Position numbers and translations under genes: made by a program
The notes under the pieces: model-generated
Told to the model about the DNA's origin: nothing
Databases searched by the model: none
Seen by the model: only the letters and a program-made list of their open reading frames with translations
Part shown: positions 17,934 to 24,812 of the stretch, one piece after another
How the letters are laid out: each line of letters opens with the position of its first letter
How positions within the stretch are numbered: the first letter of the stretch is position 1
NCBI GenBank assembly: GCA_025055255.1
Contig: JANWYI010000007.1
Location: 2,945-57,466, forward strand
Direction of reading: 5' to 3'
Length of the DNA: 54,522 nucleotides
Source of the DNA: Anaerolineae bacterium
Lineage (GTDB): Bacteria; Chloroflexota; Anaerolineae; Aggregatilineales; UBA2796

Positions 17934-18327
17934 CATGAGAAGCCAAGTGATGAGCCAAGTTGCCAGTGAAGCCCTGAGTGCATTGTCGCTCAGTGCAAGC
18001 CTGCGCTGCGTCGCTTGCTTCGCTGCTGAGCCGTGGCGCACATCGCTGCAAACGTGGAACTGGCTCTACTCAATCGCAGCCGCGCCGCAAGGTGACGAGC
18101 GGCTCACGAACAGGTTGACAGAGCAGAGCAGTAGCACAGGTCGCTTGGCAGTTCAGGCTGACGTCGCTGCGAAACATACGCTATCAGGATACAGCGCTGT
18201 AGCTGCGCCATATCGGTATCCTGCGCTCTTTAACAACAGTCGGTTCAACGTCATGGAAACGCGCCATAGGAGACGCATCACCACTTAGACGCGAGTTTCC
18301 AACGCTGCGGCATTCCACAGCACAGAG
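17934..18327 (+). other. Stretch between HTH gene and terminator; coding status unclear
   Basis: An open frame of about 118 codons (ATG 17935 to 18288) exists, but it has no ribosome-binding site, no recognisable motif and an odd composition. The DNA contains several inverted repeats, for example TGGAAAC at 18254-18260 pairing with GTTTCCA near 18295-18301. It may be an untranslated or structured part of the HTH transcript, which ends at the strong terminator that follows. I do not call it a gene. Confidence 0.3.
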
Positions 18328-18366
18328 AGACGTAGAACCGAGCAAAGATTGGTTCTACGTCTTTTT
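18328..18366 (+). terminator. Strong intrinsic terminator
   Basis: A perfect 12-bp stem (AGACGTAGAACC / GGTTCTACGTCT) with an 11-nt loop is followed by five T residues. It ends the transcript that begins at the HTH-gene promoter. Confidence 0.85.
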
Positions 18367-18393
18367 CGTTTGTCAAGGTGATGGAGGAAAGTG

Positions 18394-18633
18394 ATGACCA
18401 AGCATCTCGACATTCGCGTCTACCAGACCTTGTTCACTGAGGATCGCTTCGCCGCCTTATTCAGGACAGTGGATCGTCTGCATGACATTGTCTGCGAAGG
18501 CAAGTTGGCACAGGTGACGACCTTATCCGCTGAGGAAGTAATCGGTTGGCTGCAAGACATCGGCTACACCATTCAGGAGACAATTCGTGAACTACAAGCC
18601 AAAGAGAGCAAGCATGAAAGCCTGCATACATAG
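18394..18633 (+). CDS. Small hypothetical protein, 79 residues
   Basis: The ATG at 18394 has GGAGG 6 nt upstream, one of the best ribosome-binding sites in the window, so translation is likely. The product begins MTKHLDIRVYQTLFTEDRF and looks mostly helical, with SAEEVIGWLQDIGYTIQETI suggesting a short amphipathic helix. I see no signal peptide, transmembrane segment, cysteine cluster or known motif. It lies between a strong terminator and a hairpin-rich region, about 460 nt after the HTH gene. Its function is unknown, and I recognise no family. Confidence 0.65.
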   Translation: MTKHLDIRVYQTLFTEDRFAALFRTVDRLHDIVCEGKLAQVTTLSAEEVIGWLQDIGYTIQETIRELQAKESKHESLHT

Positions 18634-18671
18634 CTTTTCTACTGCTCTCTTAAAGCGCCATAAGAGGCACG

Positions 18672-18846
18672 AGAGGGCTCAGGACAACGGTCAAGGCAAT
18701 CTTTCAGGGTGTGGCTATGCGTGCCCATCTGCCCTGAAGGATTGCCCGCGCGCAGCGCTTGAGCCGCTCTGAGTCCTCTGCTGGCGGAAAGGCGGACGGA
18801 ACTTGGAGCAGCGCAAGCCTACAGCACATGACGTTGTTCCGTCCGC
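18672..18846 (+). ncRNA. Candidate structured RNA (three long helices)
   Basis: Helix P1 pairs 18672-18682 with 18769-18779 (GAGGGCTCAG / CTGAGTCCTC core, one G-U). Nested inside it, P2 pairs 18695-18709 with 18732-18746: 15 bp, one G-U, closing on GGCAATC. A separate perfect 11-bp helix P3 pairs 18792-18802 with 18836-18846 (GCGGACGGAAC / GTTCCGTCCGC). No T-tract follows any of them. I could not match it to RNase P, tmRNA, SRP RNA, 6S RNA or a riboswitch. The strand is uncertain because helices are symmetric; + is assumed from the G-U pairs and flanking genes. A relic of palindromic mobile DNA is an alternative. Confidence 0.4.
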
Positions 18847-19141
18847 ACTCAGCGCAGATTGCAGCCTTCATCGCAGGCGCGCTGACTGCCATTCAACCGA
18901 ATTGCTCTTCTATTAGACGACAGACAGATTGTATACGCGCCTTTCCTCACTTCACCTGTGCCGCAGATGTGCGGCACAGGCGCTTTCTCAGCGCTTGCCA
19001 TACGCACAAGTTGACACACTGCCAAAAGTGAAAGATACTTCTAGGTCAGAGACGCGCAGGACGGCGCAACGCTTGCGCATTGCTGCCGCTGCAAGGCGTT
19101 GGCTTTCACAGATTGCCTTAGAGAGGAAGGATATCTTTACC
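18847..19141 (+). other. Intergenic DNA upstream of the LysM gene
   Basis: No gene is visible. It contains a perfect 10-bp hairpin at 18955-18980 (CCTGTGCCGC / GCGGCACAGG, 6-nt loop) without a T-tract. Open frames running into the LysM gene from upstream lack signal-peptide position and ribosome-binding sites, so I treat this as leader DNA. Confidence 0.4.
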
Positions 19142-20530
19142 ATGCGGCGAATTGCCCTGATAGCCTTGATTATCGCGTGCTGCCTCGCCATGTTGCCGCT
19201 CGGTAGCGCGGCACAGGCGCAGCAAGAGCTAATTGTTCACATCGTGCAGCAAGGCGAGAATTTGTATCGCATTTCGCTGCGCTACGGCGTTCCGATCAGC
19301 GTCATTGCAGCACAAAACGGCATTACGGACGTGAACCGTATCTTCGTCGGCCAGCGCTTGATCATTCCGCGCGGCGGCGCCGTGATCGTCCCGCCGACTC
19401 AGCCGCCTGCCACAGGCACTGGCATTTACGTGGTGCAGCGCGGCGACACATTAGCGCGCATTGCGCGGCGCTTTAACACAACGGTCGCTGCTTTGGCACA
19501 GCTGAACGGCATTGTCAACGTCAACCTGATCTTTGTCGGTCAGCAGCTGCGCATCCCCGGCGAAGGCGGCGCCGCGCCCGTGCCGACTCAAGCGCCCGGC
19601 GGCACGCCGACCACAGCCTTTGAGATCGGCGGACAGATTCAAGGCGGCTTGACTGCCAACAGCGACGCTGTGATGAAGAGCGCCAAGATGAAGTGGGTTA
19701 AGCGCCAATTCGCTGCTGGTGACCCTGCTGCGCTCGCTTTCATCGGTGAGGCGAAAGCCGCAGGCTACAAAGTGCTGCTCAGCATCGTCGGCGATAAGAA
19801 TCGTGTGCTTGACCCTGCCTTCCAGAACGACTACGCCGCATTCGTGGCAAATCTAGCGCGCTCAGGCGCCGATGCCATTCAGGTCTGGAATGAGATGAAC
19901 ATTGACCGCGAGTGGCCACAAGGTCAGATCAACCCTGCCAGCTACGTCCAGCTGCTGCAAAAGGCATACACTGCCATTAAAGCGGCGAATCCGAACACCT
20001 TAGTCATCACAGGCGCGCCTGCGCCGACCGGCGCCGAAGGCGCTTTTGGTCTGGCGCGCGTTTGGAATGATGACCGCTATTACAACGGCATGGCTGCAGC
20101 TGGCGCCGCGCGCTTTGCCGATTGCATTGGCGTGCATTACAACGAAGGCATCGTCAGCCCGACGGCGACCACAGGCGACCCGCGCGGCGATAACTACCCG
20201 ACTCGCTACTTCCTGACCATGCTGCAGCGCGCCCTCGCGCCTTTCCCCGGCAAGCAAGCCTGCTTCAGCGAGCTCGGCTACCTCTCGCCGGAAGGCTACG
20301 GACCGTTGCCGCCGAACTTCGCTTGGGCAGCTAACATCACTGCGCAGCGCCAAGCGCAGTTCTTAGGCGAGGCTGTGCGCGTAGCGCGCAACACTGGTCG
20401 TGTGCGCCTGCTGATCGTCTTCAACATTGACTTCACCAACTACGGCGACGATCCGCAAGCAGGCTACGCCATCATCCGTCCCGGCAACATCTGCCTCGCT
20501 TGCGCCACCATTGCTGCGAACGCGCCCTAA
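19142..20530 (+). CDS. Secreted LysM protein with clan GH-A glycoside-hydrolase-like domain
   Basis: The 462-residue product starts at ATG 19142 (AAGGA 10 nt upstream) with a signal peptide ending near AQAQ (about 27). Two LysM repeats follow (about 32-76 and 95-138; HIVQQGENLYRIS and YVVQRGDTLARIA), which bind peptidoglycan or other GlcNAc polymers. After a Pro/Thr linker a domain of about 300 residues has a TIM-barrel look: QVWNEMNIDREW (Glu251, acid/base position) and CFSELGY (Glu377, nucleophile position) match the NE...SE pattern of GH39/GH5-like enzymes. It should act in the cell envelope. The substrate is unknown. This gene contains the only two GGCC tetranucleotides I found in the window (19349 and 19914), a hint of recent acquisition or different constraint. 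Confidence 0.87.
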   Translation: MRRIALIALIIACCLAMLPLGSAAQAQQELIVHIVQQGENLYRISLRYGVPISVIAAQNGITDVNRIFVGQRLIIPRGGAVIVPPTQPPATGTGIYVVQRGDTLARIARRFNTTVAALAQLNGIVNVNLIFVGQQLRIPGEGGAAPVPTQAPGGTPTTAFEIGGQIQGGLTANSDAVMKSAKMKWVKRQFAAGDPAALAFIGEAKAAGYKVLLSIVGDKNRVLDPAFQNDYAAFVANLARSGADAIQVWNEMNIDREWPQGQINPASYVQLLQKAYTAIKAANPNTLVITGAPAPTGAEGAFGLARVWNDDRYYNGMAAAGAARFADCIGVHYNEGIVSPTATTGDPRGDNYPTRYFLTMLQRALAPFPGKQACFSELGYLSPEGYGPLPPNFAWAANITAQRQAQFLGEAVRVARNTGRVRLLIVFNIDFTNYGDDPQAGYAIIRPGNICLACATIAANAP

Positions 20531-20554
20531 GCCCTGATGGCGCCCTCTTAAGGC

Positions 20555-20584
20555 AAGGCGTGAGCGATCTTGCTCACGCCTTTT
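20555..20584 (+). terminator. Intrinsic terminator of the LysM gene
   Basis: An 11-bp stem (AAGGCGTGAGC / GCTCACGCCTT) with a 6-nt loop is followed by TTTTCATTTT, 24 nt after the stop codon. Confidence 0.85.
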
Positions 20585-20602
20585 CATTTTCTCGCGCGCG
20601 CC

Positions 20603-20633
20603 TTGCCAGCTCCGCAGAATTTCGTGCTACAAT
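20603..20633 (+). promoter_or_regulatory. Predicted promoter of the NLR-like gene
   Basis: TTGCCA (20603-20608) and TACAAT (20628-20633, within GCTACAAT) are spaced by 19 nt, 40 nt before the ATG. Confidence 0.45.
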
Positions 20634-20673
20634 AGAGCAACAGTTTCTCTTAAGCAGGTGAAGCAGCGCCGCC

Positions 20674-23085
20674 ATGAAGATTTTTATCAGCGCCACGCCC
20701 GATGACGCCTTTCGGCAAAGGCTGTGCCGCAACTTGGAAGGCGAAAAGCACCAGATCACTGAGTCGCTTCACAGCGCCGATTATGCCCTGTTGATTGACG
20801 GCTCAGCAGCTGGACAATCCAGCGCTGAATGTCTCCCGATCATCCACCTCTGGCGCCACGCCGACTCCGCGCCACACGCCGAAGCCCTCGATTTCCGCTC
20901 GGACTCCAGCTTTGATGAGCCGTTCATGGCGTTGCGCCGCCGCCTTGAAGTGCAGCCTGCGCCGCGCGCCGTCTTGTACAACTTGCCTGACCTGTTGCCC
21001 GTCTGCGTAGAGCGCCCTGAGCTAGATACGTTGTGCGAGCGCATCCTGAGGCGCGACGAGCGCATCAACGCCGTTGTCAGCAAGCCGCTGCCTAACGCGC
21101 TCTACGGCTTGGCAGGCATCGGCAAGAGCACGCTGACCAACATGCTCTGCCGCCGCTGTGACGTGCGCCGCCACTTCAGAGATGGCATTGTTTGGATCAA
21201 CTGCGGCACCAACGCCAACCCGCTCGGCTTGCTCCAGACGCTCGGCGCCGCCTTTGACGTGCCGCTCGCCGAGCTGGTCACGGAGCAGCCTGCCCAAGTC
21301 CGCCTACAGCGCGAGCTGCGCACCAGACGCTGTCTGATCGTGCTGGACGACGTCTGGGATCACGAGCTGGCAAAGTTGTTTCAGCAGCTGCTGGGCTCTG
21401 ACTCGCGCCTGCTGATCACCACGCGGCAGCTCGGCATTGCCCAGAGCCTGCACGCGCAGCCGCTCTTGATCGAGTCGCTCTCGTCTCAGCAAGGCGCTGA
21501 GCTGCTCCGCGGCTACATCGCCGACCTGAGCGAAGGAACTGCCAACGACATCGCAACGATCCTCAACGGACATCCGCTTGCGCTCTACATCGCCGCGATG
21601 TGGATTCTAGGACACGGCGTTTCAGAGGCGCCTGCTCTCTTGCGCCGCCTCAGAGAGCGCGAAACCTTCCGAAATTTGCGCCTTAAGGAGTCTGACCGCA
21701 ACCTCCACCTCGAATACTCGCTCAGACTGAGCTATGACGACCTGAAGCAGGGCGACAACGCCATCTTCCAGTTCTACTTCCGCCAGCTCGGCGTCTTGGC
21801 GCCAAACGAGCCGTTCTCGAAGGAAGCAGCAGGCGCGCTCTGGGAACTTGACGGCGACGCGCTCTCCGATGCGTTGCACGCGCTGTATCAAAAAGGCTTG
21901 CTCTTCAAGGCGGCGGGCAATGGCAACTCTGAGCCGCGCTACTACACGCACAGCCTGATCCATCTCTATGCGCGCAAATTGCTTGAGGCTGAGAACAGCG
22001 GTCAGGAATTCGGCTTAGCTGCCAAGCGCCACTTCACCTTCTTCTTCGAGGCGCGCCACCTGCAGCGCGCTGACCGCGCACGCCTGCTGACCGACTTGCC
22101 CAACATCCTCGTCGCCTTCGACTTCGCTGCAGACCATGACCCGCGCGCTGCTGTGGACTGGGCGATGAAGCTGAACAAGACTCTGGGCAAGACCGACCAG
22201 CGCGACCTGCACCGCACCTTGCTAGAGCGCGCTCTGGAAGCGGCGCAACGCACTGATCAAAGGGCAGGTGAGGCGTTCTTGCTCAGGGCGCTCTACAACC
22301 TGACCAAAGAACAGCGCCACGGCGAGGCGGCGCGGCGCGCCTTCCGCGAGGCAACTGCGGGCAGGGCGCATGTCATCACGCTGCAGATGGCTGCCCTCTT
22401 AGAGAAGGATTTCGGCAATTTTGAGGCGGCGCGGGGCTTGTTTGAGCGCGCCACGCAAGCCGAGCCGAACAATGCGCCGGCATGGCAGGCGTGGGCGCTG
22501 ATGGAAAAAGAGCTGGGGCGCTATGAGGCGGCGCGGGGCTTGTTTGAGCGCGCCACGCAAGCCGAGCCGAATGACCCTGTCTCATGGCAGGCGTGGGCGC
22601 TGATGGAAAAAGAGCTGGGGCGCTATGACGCGGCGCGGGGCTTGTTTGAGCGCGCCACGCAAGCCGAGCCGAACAATGCGCCGGCATGGCAGGCGTGGGC
22701 GCTGATGGAAAGCCAGCTCGGACGGCATGACGAGGCAGAGCGCCTGTTGCGCCAAGGCTTGGCGCACGTCCGCAGCGGCTATGGGTTGGGCTTGCTGCAT
22801 TCTAGCTTGGGCAGGCTGTTGGCAGATCGTGGAAGGCTTAAAGAAGCAGAGGCTCACTTCCGCAAGGCGCTGCAGCACCACGAGCGAGACGCTCTAACGC
22901 ACTACCACTTCGCCGTGCGCGTCCTGCTGCGCACAGGTCGGCGCGAGGAGGCATGTCAGCACTTGTGTCGTGCTAAGGCGCTAGGCGCAAAAAAGCAGCG
23001 CGACCGCGAGATGATTGAAAATGCCGTTCAGCGCAACGGCTGCCGATGCGGCGCGGAAGGCAACAGGCGCGCTCAGACGTCGTAG
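20674..23085 (+). CDS. NLR-like STAND ATPase: miniature TIR-like N-terminus, NB-ARC, TPR repeats
   Basis: An 803-residue soluble protein. Residues 1-92 resemble a shrunken TIR fold (KIFISATPDD...SADYALLI...CLPIIHLW...EALDF...FDEPFMALRRRLE) without the segment that carries the catalytic Glu. NB-ARC follows: P-loop GLAGIGKST (about 145-153), Walker B LIVLDDVWD (221-229), SRLLITTR (244-251), GHPLAL (299-304) and HSLIHLYARKLL in the winged-helix position. From about 560 to 790 come TPR-type repeats, three of them almost identical. Such proteins act as ligand-triggered oligomerising switches in signalling and antiphage defence; which applies here is unknown. The ribosome-binding site is weak (AGGTGA 12 nt upstream). 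The 3' end overlaps the convergent adenosine deaminase gene by 13 bp. Confidence 0.87.
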   Translation: MKIFISATPDDAFRQRLCRNLEGEKHQITESLHSADYALLIDGSAAGQSSAECLPIIHLWRHADSAPHAEALDFRSDSSFDEPFMALRRRLEVQPAPRAVLYNLPDLLPVCVERPELDTLCERILRRDERINAVVSKPLPNALYGLAGIGKSTLTNMLCRRCDVRRHFRDGIVWINCGTNANPLGLLQTLGAAFDVPLAELVTEQPAQVRLQRELRTRRCLIVLDDVWDHELAKLFQQLLGSDSRLLITTRQLGIAQSLHAQPLLIESLSSQQGAELLRGYIADLSEGTANDIATILNGHPLALYIAAMWILGHGVSEAPALLRRLRERETFRNLRLKESDRNLHLEYSLRLSYDDLKQGDNAIFQFYFRQLGVLAPNEPFSKEAAGALWELDGDALSDALHALYQKGLLFKAAGNGNSEPRYYTHSLIHLYARKLLEAENSGQEFGLAAKRHFTFFFEARHLQRADRARLLTDLPNILVAFDFAADHDPRAAVDWAMKLNKTLGKTDQRDLHRTLLERALEAAQRTDQRAGEAFLLRALYNLTKEQRHGEAARRAFREATAGRAHVITLQMAALLEKDFGNFEAARGLFERATQAEPNNAPAWQAWALMEKELGRYEAARGLFERATQAEPNDPVSWQAWALMEKELGRYDAARGLFERATQAEPNNAPAWQAWALMESQLGRHDEAERLLRQGLAHVRSGYGLGLLHSSLGRLLADRGRLKEAEAHFRKALQHHERDALTHYHFAVRVLLRTGRREEACQHLCRAKALGAKKQRDREMIENAVQRNGCRCGAEGNRRAQTS
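22423..22711 (+). repeat. Near-identical 102-bp tandem repeat (TPR units), about 2.8 copies
   Basis: The word GCGGCGCGGGGCTTG recurs at 22426, 22528 and 22630, exactly 102 nt apart, equal to one 34-residue TPR unit (GLFERATQAEPN...AWQAWALMEKELGRY). Copies 1 and 3 share even the variable centre (AACAATGCGCCGG), while copy 2 has AATGACCCTGTCT. Identity at silent positions points to recent duplication or gene conversion. Confidence 0.92.
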
Positions 23086-24131
23086 GCGGCGGCAATCTGC
23101 GCGGCGAGCGCGGCGCGCTGTTCAGGCGGCAAAAAAGCGGCATGTGCAGCGTTCAGCATCATCTCGCGCAGGTCAGCGAAGGCGCAGCCTAAGGTCGTGA
23201 GCGCGTTGTGCAATTCGTCGCTCAGCGCGATGTCGGAGAGCAGCGGATCGTCCGTGTTCAGGGTCAGGCGCAAGCCGCACGCGCGCATTTGCCGCAGCGG
23301 ATGCTCGGATAGCGTGCGGACGACGCCGCTGTGGACGTTGCTGGTCAGGCAGACTTCAAAAGTGATGTCGCGCTCGCGCGCCAAGGCGACCACAGCTGAG
23401 TCTTCGAGGACGCGCACGCCGTGTCCGATGCGCACAGCGCCGAGCTGCTCAACGGCGTAGCGCACGTTCTGCGCACCTGACCATTCAGCGGCGTGCGAAG
23501 TGACATACAAGCCTGCTTGCCGCGCCTCAGCGAACAGTCCGCGAAACGGCTCAGCCGAGAAGCCGTCTTCCTGTCCGCCTAGGTCTACTGCCACAATGCC
23601 GTGCGCGCGGAAGTCGAGCGCGGCGTAGACGGCTTGTGCGCCTTCCTGAGCCGACTCGTGGCGGTTGAGCGAGACGATCAAGCGCACAGTGATGGCGTGA
23701 TCGCGCTGCGCCTGCGCGACGCCTTCACACAGGCAGGCAATTGCCTCGCGGAATGAGAGTTGGCGGGCTTGAGTCAGCGCCTTAGGCGTGAAGCGCAGCT
23801 CAAGGTGGCGCACGTTGTCAGCAGCGGCGTCTTCCACGACTTCGCGCGCAAGGCGGCAGATGACCTCAGGGCTGCAGAAGAACTTGCGCAGCACGGCGAA
23901 CTTCGAGAGGAAGTGCTGCATCGTGCGCGGCGACTCAGGCGTGATCTGCACATACGGACGCAAGCCTTCGGCGCTGTAGGCAGGCACGTCCAGTTGATAT
24001 GTCCGCGCGATCTCGGCAAGGCTGCTCAGGCGCAGCGCGCCTTCAAAGTGCCGATGCAGGTCAATTTTGGGCAGCGCGGCAAGGCGCGCGCGCAGCGCTA
24101 GGTCAGTCGAGCTGCTCATGCGCTCACTCAT
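23073..24131 (-). CDS. add: Adenosine deaminase family protein
   Basis: A metal-dependent amidohydrolase that removes the 6-amino group of adenosine or a related nucleoside. Zinc-ligand motif KIDLHRHFEG (His26, His28), substrate motif SHAAEWSGAQNV (HAAE where most adenosine deaminases have HAGE), RIGHGVRV, TSNVHSG and LNTDDPLLS are all in the expected order over about 350 residues. I chose the ATG at 24131, which overlaps the stop of the small membrane protein gene (ATGAGTGA) and has GGAG about 11 nt upstream; an ATG at 24119 is the alternative. It is the last gene of a four-gene operon with a sensor kinase and response regulator, an unusual company. An aminodeoxyfutalosine deaminase or another purine-derivative deaminase cannot be excluded. 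Confidence 0.88.
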   Translation of the reverse strand: MSERMSSSTDLALRARLAALPKIDLHRHFEGALRLSSLAEIARTYQLDVPAYSAEGLRPYVQITPESPRTMQHFLSKFAVLRKFFCSPEVICRLAREVVEDAAADNVRHLELRFTPKALTQARQLSFREAIACLCEGVAQAQRDHAITVRLIVSLNRHESAQEGAQAVYAALDFRAHGIVAVDLGGQEDGFSAEPFRGLFAEARQAGLYVTSHAAEWSGAQNVRYAVEQLGAVRIGHGVRVLEDSAVVALARERDITFEVCLTSNVHSGVVRTLSEHPLRQMRACGLRLTLNTDDPLLSDIALSDELHNALTTLGCAFADLREMMLNAAHAAFLPPEQRAALAAQIAAAYDV

Positions 24132-24399
24132 AGAGCAGCCAGCTCCAGTAGCGCCACGCGGCAAAGAGCGCGATCAGCAGCGCGATCAGGCTCAGCAAGT
24201 TGGCGAGCAAGGTCTGCTGTGGATCAAAAGGCGCGCTAACTTGCCACAGCGCGCTCAGGCTGATCAGCGCCATGCTGAGGTAAAACAGGCGGTAGAGCGG
24301 CGGCTGCTTGGTCACAGCGCCGAGTCGGCGGCTGAGCGCCGCCAAGAGCCATAGGAGCGCAATAATACCGTGTAGCGCCGCAACAATCAGGATATTCAC
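24124..24399 (-). CDS. Small three-helix membrane protein
   Basis: A 91-residue hydrophobic protein with about three transmembrane helices (ILIVAALHGIIALLWLLAAL, LFYLSMALISLSALWQV and LLANLLSLIALLIALFAAW) and a basic loop (RRLGAVTKQPPLYR) between the first two. The start is GTG, overlapping the stop of the response regulator gene (GTGA), and its own stop overlaps the adenosine deaminase start. This marks translational coupling. I recognise no family. Position suggests a membrane accessory of the two-component system or of a nucleoside pathway, but that is speculation. Confidence 0.7.
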   Translation of the reverse strand: MNILIVAALHGIIALLWLLAALSRRLGAVTKQPPLYRLFYLSMALISLSALWQVSAPFDPQQTLLANLLSLIALLIALFAAWRYWSWLLYE

Positions 24400-24809
24400 A
24401 CAGCGCCGCGCTGCCTCGCTTTGGCAATGGTCTCGCGCAGCACGTCGGCAAAGGCGCTGACTTCAACAGGTTTTGCCAAGTAGCCGTCAAAGCCTGCCTC
24501 TAGGACGCGCTCACGGTCGCCGGGCAAGGTGTAGGCGGCTGTGATCGCTAAGATAGGGATATGGCGCGTCTGTGGATCGGCGCGCAGTGTGCGCAGAAGT
24601 TCCCAGCCGTCCATCTTGGGCATGGCGAGGTCGGTCAGGATGATGGTCGGCGCCTGTTGACGGATGTGCGCTAAGGCTTCCACGCCGTTCGAAGCCTTGA
24701 CGACTTGAGCGCCAAAATATAGTAGAGTCTCTGCGAAAACATCACGATTAGTTGTTTCATCGTCCACGATCAGGACGCGCCAAGTGGTGATATCTTGCCA
24801 ATCGTTCAT
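24396..24809 (-). CDS. Single-domain response regulator (CheY-like receiver)
   Basis: A 137-residue receiver domain with no output domain. The acidic pocket is VLIVDDE (Asp16/17), the phospho-acceptor is Asp60 in ILTDLAMPKMDGWELL, the switch Thr lies in ILAITA, and the conserved Lys is in GYLAKPV. The gene starts 3 nt after the stop of the CHASE4 kinase, its likely cognate partner. With no DNA-binding or enzymatic domain, it would signal by protein contact, as CheY or Spo0F do. Confidence 0.92.
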   Translation of the reverse strand: MNDWQDITTWRVLIVDDETTNRDVFAETLLYFGAQVVKASNGVEALAHIRQQAPTIILTDLAMPKMDGWELLRTLRADPQTRHIPILAITAAYTLPGDRERVLEAGFDGYLAKPVEVSAFADVLRETIAKARQRGAV

Positions 24810-24812
24810 AAA

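Noticed and set aside
17926-18288. Protein-coding gene of about 118-120 residues
   Set aside because: No ribosome-binding site, no recognisable motif, odd composition and several inverted repeats; kept only as an uncertain region.
18929-19141. N-terminal extension of the LysM protein
   Set aside because: It would bury the signal peptide about 70 residues inside the protein; ATG 19142 has an AAGGA site.
22376-22687. Minus-strand open frame with Ser/Ala/Pro repeats
   Set aside because: Repeat structure derives from the 102-bp TPR-coding units of the plus-strand NLR-like gene; no start signals of its own.
20674-24131. NLR-like ATPase plus adenosine deaminase as a RADAR-type defence pair
   Set aside because: The genes are convergent, not co-directional; the deaminase is a standard ~350-residue enzyme coupled to a two-component operon, and the ATPase is NB-ARC/TPR rather than the RdrA type. 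Only their 3' ends overlap.
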